Positions 57,129 through 64,000 of a stretch of DNA of 64,000 nucleotides are shown here, one piece after another. The notes under the pieces are model-generated. The model ran no database searches. It saw only the letters and a list, made by a program, of their open reading frames with translations, and was not told where the DNA came from. Within the stretch, counting starts at the first letter, position 1, and each line of letters begins with the position of its first letter. The stretch spans positions 98,752 through 162,751 of the forward strand of contig SCKN01000005.1 of assembly GCA_004124385.1 (NCBI GenBank). Reading direction: 5' to 3'. The translations under genes were made by a program, and so were the position numbers. Origin of the DNA: Fidelibacterota bacterium. GTDB lineage: Bacteria; Fidelibacterota; Marinisomatia; Marinisomatales; TCS55.

Positions 57129-59783
57129 ATGTATAAACCCTACCAAGACACCGACCCCGAAGAAACACAAGAATGGATAGAGTCTATTGAAGGAGCAATA
57201 CAAGAACATGGCACCGAAAGAGCACGTTTTCTTTTAGAAAAATTGATTGATTTTGCTGAACGCCAAGGCGCCAGAATGCCGTTTAACACCAATACGCCAT
57301 TTATAAATACAATACAGCCCTTTGAACAAAAGCCCTTCCCCGGAGATAGAAGTATTGAGAGGCGAATAAAATCGCTTGTACGTTGGAATGCCATGGCAAT
57401 GGTGACTCGCGCAAACAAAGAATCCGATGGAATCGGTGGACATATTTCAACCTTTGCTTCTTCAGCTACACTGCTCGAGGTAGCTTTTAATCACTTCCTA
57501 AAAGGGCCAGACCATCCAAGTGGAGCAGACCTGGTCTTTTTTCAAGGTCATGCATCTCCGGGTATTTATTCAAGAGCGTTTCTCGAGGGCAGGTTAACTG
57601 AAAGCCACTTGGAAAACTTTAGGAGAGAACTCTCAAAAAACGGAGGACTGTCTTCTTACCCTCATCCGTGGTTAATGCCGGACTTTTGGCAGTTTCCAAC
57701 GGTTTCGATGGGGTTAACATCTATTATGGCTTTATACCAAGCCCGATTTATGCACTATTTGGAAGATCGTGGACTTATACAAAAATCGAACAGAAAGGTG
57801 TGGGCATTTTTAGGTGATGGAGAAATGGATGAACCAGAATCTCTGGGCGCAATTACTCTAGCCTCTAGAGAAAAACTAGACAACCTCCTTTTCGTTGTGA
57901 ACTGCAATCTGCAGCGGCTGGACGGACCTGTGCGTGGTAATGGTAAAATAATTCAAGAACTTGAAGGAACGTTTCGCGGTGCGGGGTGGAACGTTATTAA
58001 AGTTATTTGGGGGTCGGACTGGGATGTTTTATTTGAAAAGGATTCAAGCGGTGCGCTAGCAAAAAGACTAGAAGAAGTTGTAGATGGTGAATTATTGAAA
58101 TATGTTGTTGCCGGAGGTGAATACTTTAGAAAGAATTTCTTTGGTAAATACCCCGAACTTTTAGACATGGTAAAAGATATTAGCAACGAAGACCTTTTAC
58201 GCTTACGATTGGGAGGCCATGACCCTGAAAAGGTCTATGCTGCATACGCTGAAGCGGCGGAGCATAAGGGCAAACCTACTGTTATTTTAGCTAGGACAAT
58301 CAAAGGTTATGGACTGGGAGAAGCTGGCGAGGGTCGCAACATTACCCACCAGCAAAAGAAGTTAAATGAAGAAGAGCTATTAAATTTCAGAGACAGGTTC
58401 AATATACCTCTTGATGATAACAAGGCGATGAAAGCGCCTTTTTATAAGCCGCCAGAAGATAGTGATGAACTTATTTATTTGAGAGAAAAACGTAATAAGC
58501 TTGGCGGCTATCTTCCTTTTAGAAACAAACAATCTCAAAAACTAAAAATTCCCGAAATATCTTTGTTTGAAGAAGCTTTAAATGGATATGGTGATCGAGA
58601 AATTTCTACAACAATGGCATTTGTAAGGCTATTAACCAAACTGGCAAAAGATAAAGACATAGGAAAACATATTGTACCTATTATTCCTGACGAAGGCAGA
58701 ACTTTTGGAATGGAGGCTTTATTTCGCCAACTTGGTATCTATTCTCACAGCGGGCAGTTGTATGAACCGGTAGATTCAGATCAATTCCTTTATTATAAAG
58801 AAGAAATTGATGGGCAAATATTAGAAGAAGGTATAAATGAACCTGGAGCAATGTCTTCATTTATTGCAGCTGGGACAGCATACAGTAACCACAAAGTTGC
58901 AATGATACCATTTTATATTTACTACTCTATGTTTGGTTTTCAGCGCGTCTGGGATCTTATTTGGGCGGCGGGAGATATACGCGCCCGGGGGTTTTTATTA
59001 GGAGCAACAGCAGGGCGAACAACTTTAAACGGAGAAGGCTTACAACACCAAGACGGACATAGTCATTTAGCTGCTGCAGCGACACCAAACATAAAAGCAT
59101 ATGATTTGGCGTATGCTTATGAAATTGCTATTGTGTTACGCAAAGGCATAAAAGAAATGTTTTATGAACAAAAAGATGTAATCTATTATCTTACTCTTCA
59201 AAATGAAAATTATATACATCCGAAAATGCCAAAAGGCGCAGAAAAAGACATTATAAACGGGATGTATAAAATTCGAACGACTAAAAACCCAGTAATCAGA
59301 TTGCTGGGAAGCGGGTCATTAATCAATGAAACTTTAAAAGGGGCAGACCTATTAAAACAAGATTGGGGTATAAACGCAGGCGTTTGGAATGTAACCAGCT
59401 TTAGTGAGCTTCGCCGCGAAGCAGAAGAAACAGAACGTTGGAATTTAATCCACCCGGATAAGCGTCAGAAAAAGTCACACCTGGAAAAATCACTAAGTAA
59501 AAACAAGGTACCCACAGTGGCTGTGTCAGATTATGTAAAAATGGTAGCTGAACAGATTGGATCTTATGTACCTGGAGATTATTATGCGCTGGGAACTGAT
59601 GGGTTTGGCCGCAGTGACACCAGAGAAAACCTCCGCCACTTTTTTGAAGTTGATAGATATTATATAGTTTTAACAGCTATACGAGCCTTGGTTAATGCCG
59701 GAGCTGTAGATGCGGCCATGTCCAAGAAAGTTATAAAAAAGTATGGTATTGATCCAAATAAGCCCAGCCCGATAACTTTATAA
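57129..59783 (+). CDS. aceE: Pyruvate dehydrogenase E1 component, homodimeric type
   Basis: 884 residues, the length of AceE. N-terminal thiamine-pyrophosphate domain with GGHISTFASSATLLEVAFNH, FFQGHASPGIYSRAF and the TPP-Mg motif FLGDGEMDEPES...NCN; transketolase-like central domain (DEGRTFGMEALFRQ, LGATAGRTTLNGEGLQH) and C-terminal domain ending SPITL. It decarboxylates pyruvate and acetylates the lipoyl group of E2. E2 and E3 genes are not found downstream; instead a 690-bp gap follows. It lies 32 bp after the MATE gene. Confidence 0.94.
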   Translation: MYKPYQDTDPEETQEWIESIEGAIQEHGTERARFLLEKLIDFAERQGARMPFNTNTPFINTIQPFEQKPFPGDRSIERRIKSLVRWNAMAMVTRANKESDGIGGHISTFASSATLLEVAFNHFLKGPDHPSGADLVFFQGHASPGIYSRAFLEGRLTESHLENFRRELSKNGGLSSYPHPWLMPDFWQFPTVSMGLTSIMALYQARFMHYLEDRGLIQKSNRKVWAFLGDGEMDEPESLGAITLASREKLDNLLFVVNCNLQRLDGPVRGNGKIIQELEGTFRGAGWNVIKVIWGSDWDVLFEKDSSGALAKRLEEVVDGELLKYVVAGGEYFRKNFFGKYPELLDMVKDISNEDLLRLRLGGHDPEKVYAAYAEAAEHKGKPTVILARTIKGYGLGEAGEGRNITHQQKKLNEEELLNFRDRFNIPLDDNKAMKAPFYKPPEDSDELIYLREKRNKLGGYLPFRNKQSQKLKIPEISLFEEALNGYGDREISTTMAFVRLLTKLAKDKDIGKHIVPIIPDEGRTFGMEALFRQLGIYSHSGQLYEPVDSDQFLYYKEEIDGQILEEGINEPGAMSSFIAAGTAYSNHKVAMIPFYIYYSMFGFQRVWDLIWAAGDIRARGFLLGATAGRTTLNGEGLQHQDGHSHLAAAATPNIKAYDLAYAYEIAIVLRKGIKEMFYEQKDVIYYLTLQNENYIHPKMPKGAEKDIINGMYKIRTTKNPVIRLLGSGSLINETLKGADLLKQDWGINAGVWNVTSFSELRREAEETERWNLIHPDKRQKKSHLEKSLSKNKVPTVAVSDYVKMVAEQIGSYVPGDYYALGTDGFGRSDTRENLRHFFEVDRYYIVLTAIRALVNAGAVDAAMSKKVIKKYGIDPNKPSPITL

Positions 59784-60242
59784 CTTTTGTTTATAAAATA
59801 AGAAAGCTCTATGGTGGATATTGCTGGTGAAAAAGACAGACTTTATTGAACCAGAACAGGCAAATTTTTTGCATCTTGGGAAGCGTCGAAAAAAGAAACA
59901 GAAAAAGCGCCTTGATTAGGCTATTGATCCTAGGCGCCTAACGGGCATTAAACCCTGTAAGTTCAACAATATCAATAGGAACTTTGGATCGAAAATCCAT
60001 GTGTCAATTTTGCATATAAAAACACCTGCAAAAAAGTACATACTTTTGGAAATCCTCATTGAGAGACAAGGTATAATGTATCTGAAGTTGAAAACTACAG
60101 GAAGATTAAAGCTTAATCTAGTTTAAATTAAATTTAGTTTAAATTCATTCTGGCAAAAAGGTCTAAAAAGGTTGTTTTCTATCTTCATGTGCCCACAAGA
60201 CATCAAGATATCCCAGCGGGATCATTAACATCACAGAAATAA

Positions 60243-60455
60243 AGACTTTTTGAGTGGTTTAAATATCATAATTCGCAGGCGAAATTTGCCGATATTATGG
60301 ATCGTTTCTTTTTTGATGTGGGTATTATGGAATAGCCAGATGCGAGCCCGTTGGAAGATAATGGAACTCCAGCAACAATTGTACTTGCAAAAGATGTAGG
60401 GAATGGCAGGATACAGAATTCAGGGCATGCCCTGAATGCAAAGAAATATCAATGA
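60243..60455 (+). pseudogene. Possible gene remnant interrupted by an amber stop
   Basis: One reading frame runs 71 codons from 60243 to the TGA at 60453-60455, with a single TAG at 60333-60335. On both sides of the TAG the translation looks protein-like (FADIMDRFFFDVGIME before it, PDASPLEDNGTPATIVLAKD after it). I do not recognise the family. It could be chance; conservation in relatives would tell. Confidence 0.3.
60418..60437. repeat. 20-bp perfect palindrome upstream of the aminotransferase
   Basis: The sequence between 60418 and 60437 equals its own reverse complement, centred on GCATGC. It lies 37 bp before the first gene of the head-group cluster. It may be an operator for that cluster or a terminator hairpin with no loop. 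Confidence 0.5.
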
Positions 60456-60474
60456 AAGGATTTGAACCCGAAGA

Positions 60475-61554
60475 ATGAATAATAAAATCAGATTATTTAC
60501 CCCCGGGCCAGTAGCCATGTCCGCACGAACGCTTGCAATTGGTGCGTCACAGCTTCCTTACAATCGCACAGAACAATTCTCACAGATCACGCTTGAGATT
60601 ATTGAAAGTCTGAAATACATATTCGCCACTCAGGGAGATGTGGTTATTTTTGCCGCTTCCGGGACAGGTGCGATGGAAGCTGTGATTTGCAACTTCCTCG
60701 ATCAAAGTGACAAGGTTTTGATTGTGAATGGAGGAACCTTTGGTCAACGTTGGGTCAATCTGTGTATTCAACATGAAATTCCATTTGAACAAATATGTCT
60801 TGATCCCGGACAGCCAATTTCACTCGAAGATCTCGATCGTAGACTATCGAGCCAAGAGTATTCGACGTTGCTAATCAATGCCCACGAAACATCAACCGGG
60901 ATGATTTTTGACACAAAAGCTATTGGGGAACTCACTCAAAAATATGGTGTTTTCTTTGTTGTTGATGCTATCAGCACTATCTGTGCAGATGTTTTTATGA
61001 TGGATGAATGGCATGTCGATGTGTCTCTGCTAAGTTCCCAGAAAGCATTAGCTCTTCCACCCGGGCTTTCCTTTCTCGCTTTAAACAAGAAAGCAAGGTT
61101 GAGATTAGAAACCAAAACTTGCCAATCTTATTATTTTGATATCAAAGCATATCTTGCAAACCAAAGCAGAGGACAGATGCCTTTTACGCCTGTTATTGGC
61201 CATTTTATGATGTTGCAAGAAAGGCTCAAAGATATTAAATTACGTGGAATCGACTTTTTTGTTTCTCGCCATTCTAAATTAGCTGAATTTTTTAGAAAAG
61301 GCTTACAGGGCTTGCCCCTTAGTTTTCTTCCAAATAGTCCTTCAAACGCTCTAACAGCAATTAGTTGCCCTACGGATATTGATGCGTTTGATTTGGTTAA
61401 GAGGCTGGCAGACGATTTTAATTGTTTTGTCGCCCCTAATGGGGGCGATTTGAAACACAGAGTGTTTCGGGTGAGTCACCTAGGTGAACAGAATAAAACG
61501 GATATCGATTTTTTAATTAATGCCCTTAAGGACACACTTAATAATTTTCAATAA
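60475..61554 (+). CDS. Class V aminotransferase (alanine-glyoxylate / 2-aminoethylphosphonate type)
   Basis: 359 residues, fold type I PLP enzyme. It has LFTPGPVAMSARTLAIG at the start, ASGTGAMEAVICNF, the PLP-phosphate region and Schiff-base Lys190 in LLSSQKALALPPGLSFLALN. That lysine context is closest to serine-pyruvate/alanine-glyoxylate enzymes, the subgroup that also includes 2-aminoethylphosphonate:pyruvate transaminase. As the following genes encode a nucleotidyltransferase and a CDP-alcohol transferase, it may make the amino group of a small head group. The substrate is inferred from context only. Confidence 0.8.
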   Translation: MNNKIRLFTPGPVAMSARTLAIGASQLPYNRTEQFSQITLEIIESLKYIFATQGDVVIFAASGTGAMEAVICNFLDQSDKVLIVNGGTFGQRWVNLCIQHEIPFEQICLDPGQPISLEDLDRRLSSQEYSTLLINAHETSTGMIFDTKAIGELTQKYGVFFVVDAISTICADVFMMDEWHVDVSLLSSQKALALPPGLSFLALNKKARLRLETKTCQSYYFDIKAYLANQSRGQMPFTPVIGHFMMLQERLKDIKLRGIDFFVSRHSKLAEFFRKGLQGLPLSFLPNSPSNALTAISCPTDIDAFDLVKRLADDFNCFVAPNGGDLKHRVFRVSHLGEQNKTDIDFLINALKDTLNNFQ

Positions 61555-61592
61555 ACTGAAAATCCAACAATATTGGAAGGAGGTAACTATAA

Positions 61593-62339
61593 ATGAAAGC
61601 TATTATTATGGCAGCAGGGGTAGGAAGGCGGTTGCTAGGCCTGAATTTGAATAAACCAAAATGTCTTTTAACCGCAGAAGGAGGAGAAACACTTATCCGT
61701 CGTTCAGTTAATTTATTAGTGAGTAAAGGAATTAGTGATATTACCGTCATTGTTGGCTATAAGGCAGACCTTATTCGCAATGAACTCAATAATGATGTTG
61801 CTTACTTTGAGAATCCTCATTTCCGAACTACCAATAGTATTATGTCTCTTTGGTACGCCAGGGATTTATTAGAAGATGATGTTCTTTTATTAAATGGAGA
61901 TCTTTACTACGAACCTAGCATACTTAATTATGCCATAAACCAAACAAATGCGGTAGTAATGTTGGCAGATAGTACGCGTATTGATAATGCGGACTATCGC
62001 TTTGGTTTCATAGGTGATCAAATTAATCGGTTTGGAAAGCATTTAACTAATCAGGAGACGGATGGTGAATACGTTGGAATAGTTCGAATTGACGAATGTT
62101 TTATAAAAACGTTTAAGCAGACTTTGGAGGAAATGATTACTGCTGGAAAATCTAATATTTGGTGGGAGGATGTTTTGTATTCGTTTATATCAAAGCAAAC
62201 ACCGATCCATTTCTTCGATGTAGCCGGCACATTCTGGACAGAAGTTGATACCCTTCGAGATTACAATTATCTGAAAAATTGGATTACAAGCCAAGAGATG
62301 ACCGTACCACGCGAAATAATTCAGTTTTCAAGTAATTGA
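61593..62339 (+). CDS. Sugar/alcohol-phosphate nucleotidyltransferase (CTP-type likely)
   Basis: 248 residues with the nucleotidyltransferase signature MAAGVGRRLLGLNLNKPKCLL (split here as GxGxR then PK), VIVGYKADLIRNEL and the metal-binding LLNGDLYYEP. This resembles phosphocholine or 2-aminoethylphosphonate cytidylyltransferases (LicC/PntC class). It should activate a phospho- or phosphono-alcohol as a CMP/CDP conjugate. A very strong SD (GGAAGGAGGT) precedes the ATG. It lies 38 bp after the aminotransferase and 4 bp before the CDP-alcohol transferase. Confidence 0.82.
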   Translation: MKAIIMAAGVGRRLLGLNLNKPKCLLTAEGGETLIRRSVNLLVSKGISDITVIVGYKADLIRNELNNDVAYFENPHFRTTNSIMSLWYARDLLEDDVLLLNGDLYYEPSILNYAINQTNAVVMLADSTRIDNADYRFGFIGDQINRFGKHLTNQETDGEYVGIVRIDECFIKTFKQTLEEMITAGKSNIWWEDVLYSFISKQTPIHFFDVAGTFWTEVDTLRDYNYLKNWITSQEMTVPREIIQFSSN

Positions 62340-62343
62340 TGGA

Positions 62344-63141
62344 ATGGCCGACTCTAAATCCTTTGATGAAACAAAGTTTCAACGCCTGTGGAAAACTAAA
62401 AATAAAGATGATGAGTGGTGGTCGTCTTTTGTCACCGCCCCTATAGGTATATTGCTCAATATAATTGTTGTTGATTGGTCGATTTTAAATCCCAATCGGT
62501 TGACAACCCTGTCTTTTATTGTTTCGTTATTTGGAGCGGCTTTCATTTTGCCGCATGCATATCAAAACTTTGTCACCGCCGCGATCCTAATTCAACTTAG
62601 TCATGTTTTAGATTGTATGGATGGTCAAATGGCTCGCTATCGGGATATTTCATCTCCAGCTGGTTCCTTCTATGATAAGATTGCCGATTTCATCAAGATA
62701 TTCCTTTTCTTTGCTGCAGTTTCTTTTACAGTATTCGAAGAAACCCACAATATAACGGTTGTTTTTCTCGGTTTTACAGCAACTTTTTTTTACACGTTAC
62801 GTTCTTACATCAAATATGTAACGTTAAATATTCGTGTTGAGAACGATCCGGAATATTTTAAAAATGGCTTAAATACCGAAGTTGAACTTTCAGCGGGGCC
62901 TGGTTTCGGTTTGAGAAAAAATTTACTTTGGTTTTTAAGAGAACAACGCAAATTCTTTCAATTTGATGAAGGTGTGTTTGTATTCCTTATTTCGGCAGCA
63001 CTTCTTTTGCATGAACTCCTTCCATTACTTTGGATCCTCGCAATAAGTCAGTTGTATTACGGCCTTATGAAGGCTTTACAGCGAGGGTTTCAAATTCAGA
63101 ATTCAAAATATCGAGAAATGAGTCACCATTTTAAAAAGTAA
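62344..63141 (+). CDS. CDP-alcohol phosphatidyltransferase family protein
   Basis: 265 residues with several membrane helices and the complete family motif D-X2-D-G-X2-A-R-X8-G-X3-D-X3-D, seen in HVLDCMDGQMARYRD followed by SPAGSFYDKIADF (about residues 96-123). The enzyme swaps CMP from a CDP-activated partner for an alcohol, making phospholipid-like products in the membrane. It is the third gene of the cluster, so it probably joins the head group activated by the previous gene to a lipid acceptor. Confidence 0.87.
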   Translation: MADSKSFDETKFQRLWKTKNKDDEWWSSFVTAPIGILLNIIVVDWSILNPNRLTTLSFIVSLFGAAFILPHAYQNFVTAAILIQLSHVLDCMDGQMARYRDISSPAGSFYDKIADFIKIFLFFAAVSFTVFEETHNITVVFLGFTATFFYTLRSYIKYVTLNIRVENDPEYFKNGLNTEVELSAGPGFGLRKNLLWFLREQRKFFQFDEGVFVFLISAALLLHELLPLLWILAISQLYYGLMKALQRGFQIQNSKYREMSHHFKK

Positions 63142-63180
63142 TCATTTGAGTTATTAGAATAAGACAGGATTTGAGTAATC

Positions 63181-63774
63181 GTGGAAGATATACTGGCATT
63201 CATTAAAGCGAAATACGAGAAACATCGTTCAATAACCCAGTCCTTTGTAGTTGGAATCAATGGCATTGATTGTTCGGGGAAAACAACTTTTGCCAAGTCT
63301 GTGTCCAAGTATTTTACACAACATAAAATCGAAAATGACCATCTCGATATTGACAATTTTAATAATCCAGCTATTGAAAGTGAAACCTACAAAGCATTTG
63401 TATCTGGCTCATGGGATGAAGAAGGCCTGAATAAGTATTACGAATTGATAATTAACTATAGTGACGCAATCAGAGCCGTTTCAGAGTCCAAAAAAAAATA
63501 CTCTCTTGTTATTCTGGAGGGCATATTTATTTACAAGCCACAACTAGTGGATCTCTTTGACTTCAAGATATATTTGGACATTGATATTTCTCTTGGACGA
63601 AAAAGATTTGCAAAGAGATGGAGCCTTAAGCAAGACAAACGACCTTTTGAGATCTATGATGAGATATGGATGCTTTCCCATATTAGATATGAGTCAGAAG
63701 TTCATCCAAAGCGGATAAGTGATTTAGTGATTGATTATAATGATGAGAGACAGGGTATTATAAGTCTGGTGTAA
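63181..63774 (+). CDS. P-loop kinase of the uridine kinase-like family
   Basis: 197 residues from a GTG. The Walker A motif GINGIDCSGKTTFAKS (about 24-39) and the DHLDIDNFNNP segment match the uridine kinase/phosphoribulokinase superfamily; later IYLDIDISLGRKRFAKRW provides the lid arginines. The substrate could be an alcohol or nucleoside; in this cluster a small alcohol that needs phosphorylation before cytidylylation is a reasonable guess. The gap of 39 bp to the preceding gene supports one operon. Confidence 0.72.
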   Translation: MEDILAFIKAKYEKHRSITQSFVVGINGIDCSGKTTFAKSVSKYFTQHKIENDHLDIDNFNNPAIESETYKAFVSGSWDEEGLNKYYELIINYSDAIRAVSESKKKYSLVILEGIFIYKPQLVDLFDFKIYLDIDISLGRKRFAKRWSLKQDKRPFEIYDEIWMLSHIRYESEVHPKRISDLVIDYNDERQGIISLV

Positions 63775-63784
63775 TATTGCTTAT

Positions 63785-64000
63785 ATGAAGCGCCGCATAC
63801 GAGAGGACGAATTCGAGCCGATGGTTGAGGAAACACGTAACAACTTCATGCGCTTCTTCGCCGAGCATGCGGTCTATCCGGCATGGCTCGGACTGCAGTT
63901 AGCCAGCGAGATTCCCATCCGGAAGGAAGTGCATCTCTATGATTTCACTGATAGATCCGTTTGTTGGTATAGAAATCGAAGATTTTATGCACCTAACACT
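63785..64000 (+). CDS. GC-rich open frame, incomplete at window edge
   Basis: An ATG at 63785 opens a frame without stop to the window end (72 codons; MKRRIREDEFEPMVEETRNN and on). The part 63785-63940 has 85 G/C in 156 bases (54%), against about 37% in a sampled stretch of the neighbouring kinase gene. After 63940 this frame becomes unnatural (many R, Y, W), while another frame starting at ATG 63939, behind an AAGGAAG SD, reads MISLIDPFVGIEIEDFMHLT. So the first part may be a foreign or broken fragment and the real next gene may start at 63939. Confidence 0.4.
   Translation, partial: MKRRIREDEFEPMVEETRNNFMRFFAEHAVYPAWLGLQLASEIPIRKEVHLYDFTDRSVCWYRNRRFYAPNT
63939..64000 (+). CDS. Possible start of the next gene (partial)
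   Basis: ATG 63939 with SD AAGGAAG 9 bases upstream begins 20 residues (MISLIDPFVGIEIEDFMHLT) before the window ends. Too short to identify. It competes with the longer frame that starts at 63785. Confidence 0.35.
   Translation, partial: MISLIDPFVGIEIEDFMHLT

Larger units (their letters stand above)
59784..60474. other. 690-bp gap with degraded-looking sequence
   Basis: No intact gene was found. The gap contains a 31-codon lysine-rich frame starting GTG at 59827, an inverted repeat GCGCCT/AGGCGC around 59908-59936, a direct repeat of TAGTTTAAATT near 60119-60145, a stop-interrupted frame (60243-60455) and a perfect 20-bp palindrome (60418-60437). It may be the remains of genes that once followed aceE. 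Confidence 0.55.

Noticed and set aside
59827..59919. 31-codon lysine-rich frame after aceE
   Set aside because: Too short, no recognised family, and GTG without a good SD; not called as a gene.

Overview
This is a low-GC bacterial chromosome segment that carries the replication-initiation neighbourhood. The best guess is a member of the Fibrobacterota-Chlorobiota-Bacteroidota superphylum, possibly Marinimicrobia (SAR406) or a close relative. The main reason is three large exported proteins that end in the type IX secretion-style sorting domain (a HQN-F/Y-PNPFNP motif followed by an IYDxLGREVRTL-like strand), which is common in those phyla. The phylum is inferred; a 16S or marker-gene tree would settle it. 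No rRNA, tRNA, CRISPR array, integrase or insertion sequence was recognised.

Layout. 1-5.1 kb (minus strand): a partial exported protein, the TldE/TldD protease pair, a TPR lipoprotein, an aromatic amino acid hydroxylase and a small Smr protein. 5.2-9.0 kb (plus): a tight operon of aldo/keto reductase, pirin, Gfo/Idh/MocA oxidoreductase, 3-methyladenine glycosylase (Tag) and a small unknown. 9.1-15.1 kb (minus): two exported thioredoxin-like proteins, an 830-bp non-coding stretch with palindromes and a gene remnant, a HAD phosphatase overlapping a purple-acid-phosphatase-like exported protein, and a rearranged PhoD remnant. 15.2-24.6 kb: pyruvate phosphate dikinase with pyruvate kinase, ApaG, an M28 peptidase (plus strand), a MltB-like transglycosylase, a TolB-like propeller protein, PlsC and SSB. 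24.8-33.6 kb: two large sorting-domain proteins, one of 2159 residues, each with its own promoter and SD.

33.8-53.7 kb is the replication core. A LexA-like repressor that lacks the catalytic lysine follows dnaA on the minus strand. Divergently on the plus strand lie rpmH, yidD, yidC, mnmE, mnmG, mfd and two parvulin-type isomerases, then a DnaA-box-rich, AT-rich intergenic region (probable oriC), then dnaN, recF, a DciA-like gene, gyrB and gyrA. Two near-perfect parS sites sit at the starts of mnmG and mfd. rnpA is missing from its usual place between rpmH and yidD.

53.7-59.8 kb holds a YggS-type PLP protein, PsuG (minus), a small unknown, a MATE transporter and homodimeric-type pyruvate dehydrogenase E1. 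A 690-bp gap with degraded-looking sequence follows. 60.5-63.8 kb is a plus-strand cluster of class V aminotransferase, nucleotidyltransferase, CDP-alcohol phosphatidyltransferase and P-loop kinase. Together these look like a pathway that makes a nucleotide-activated amino-alcohol or aminophosphonate head group and transfers it to a lipid. The last 216 bases hold a GC-richer fragment that seems to change reading frame into the start of another gene.
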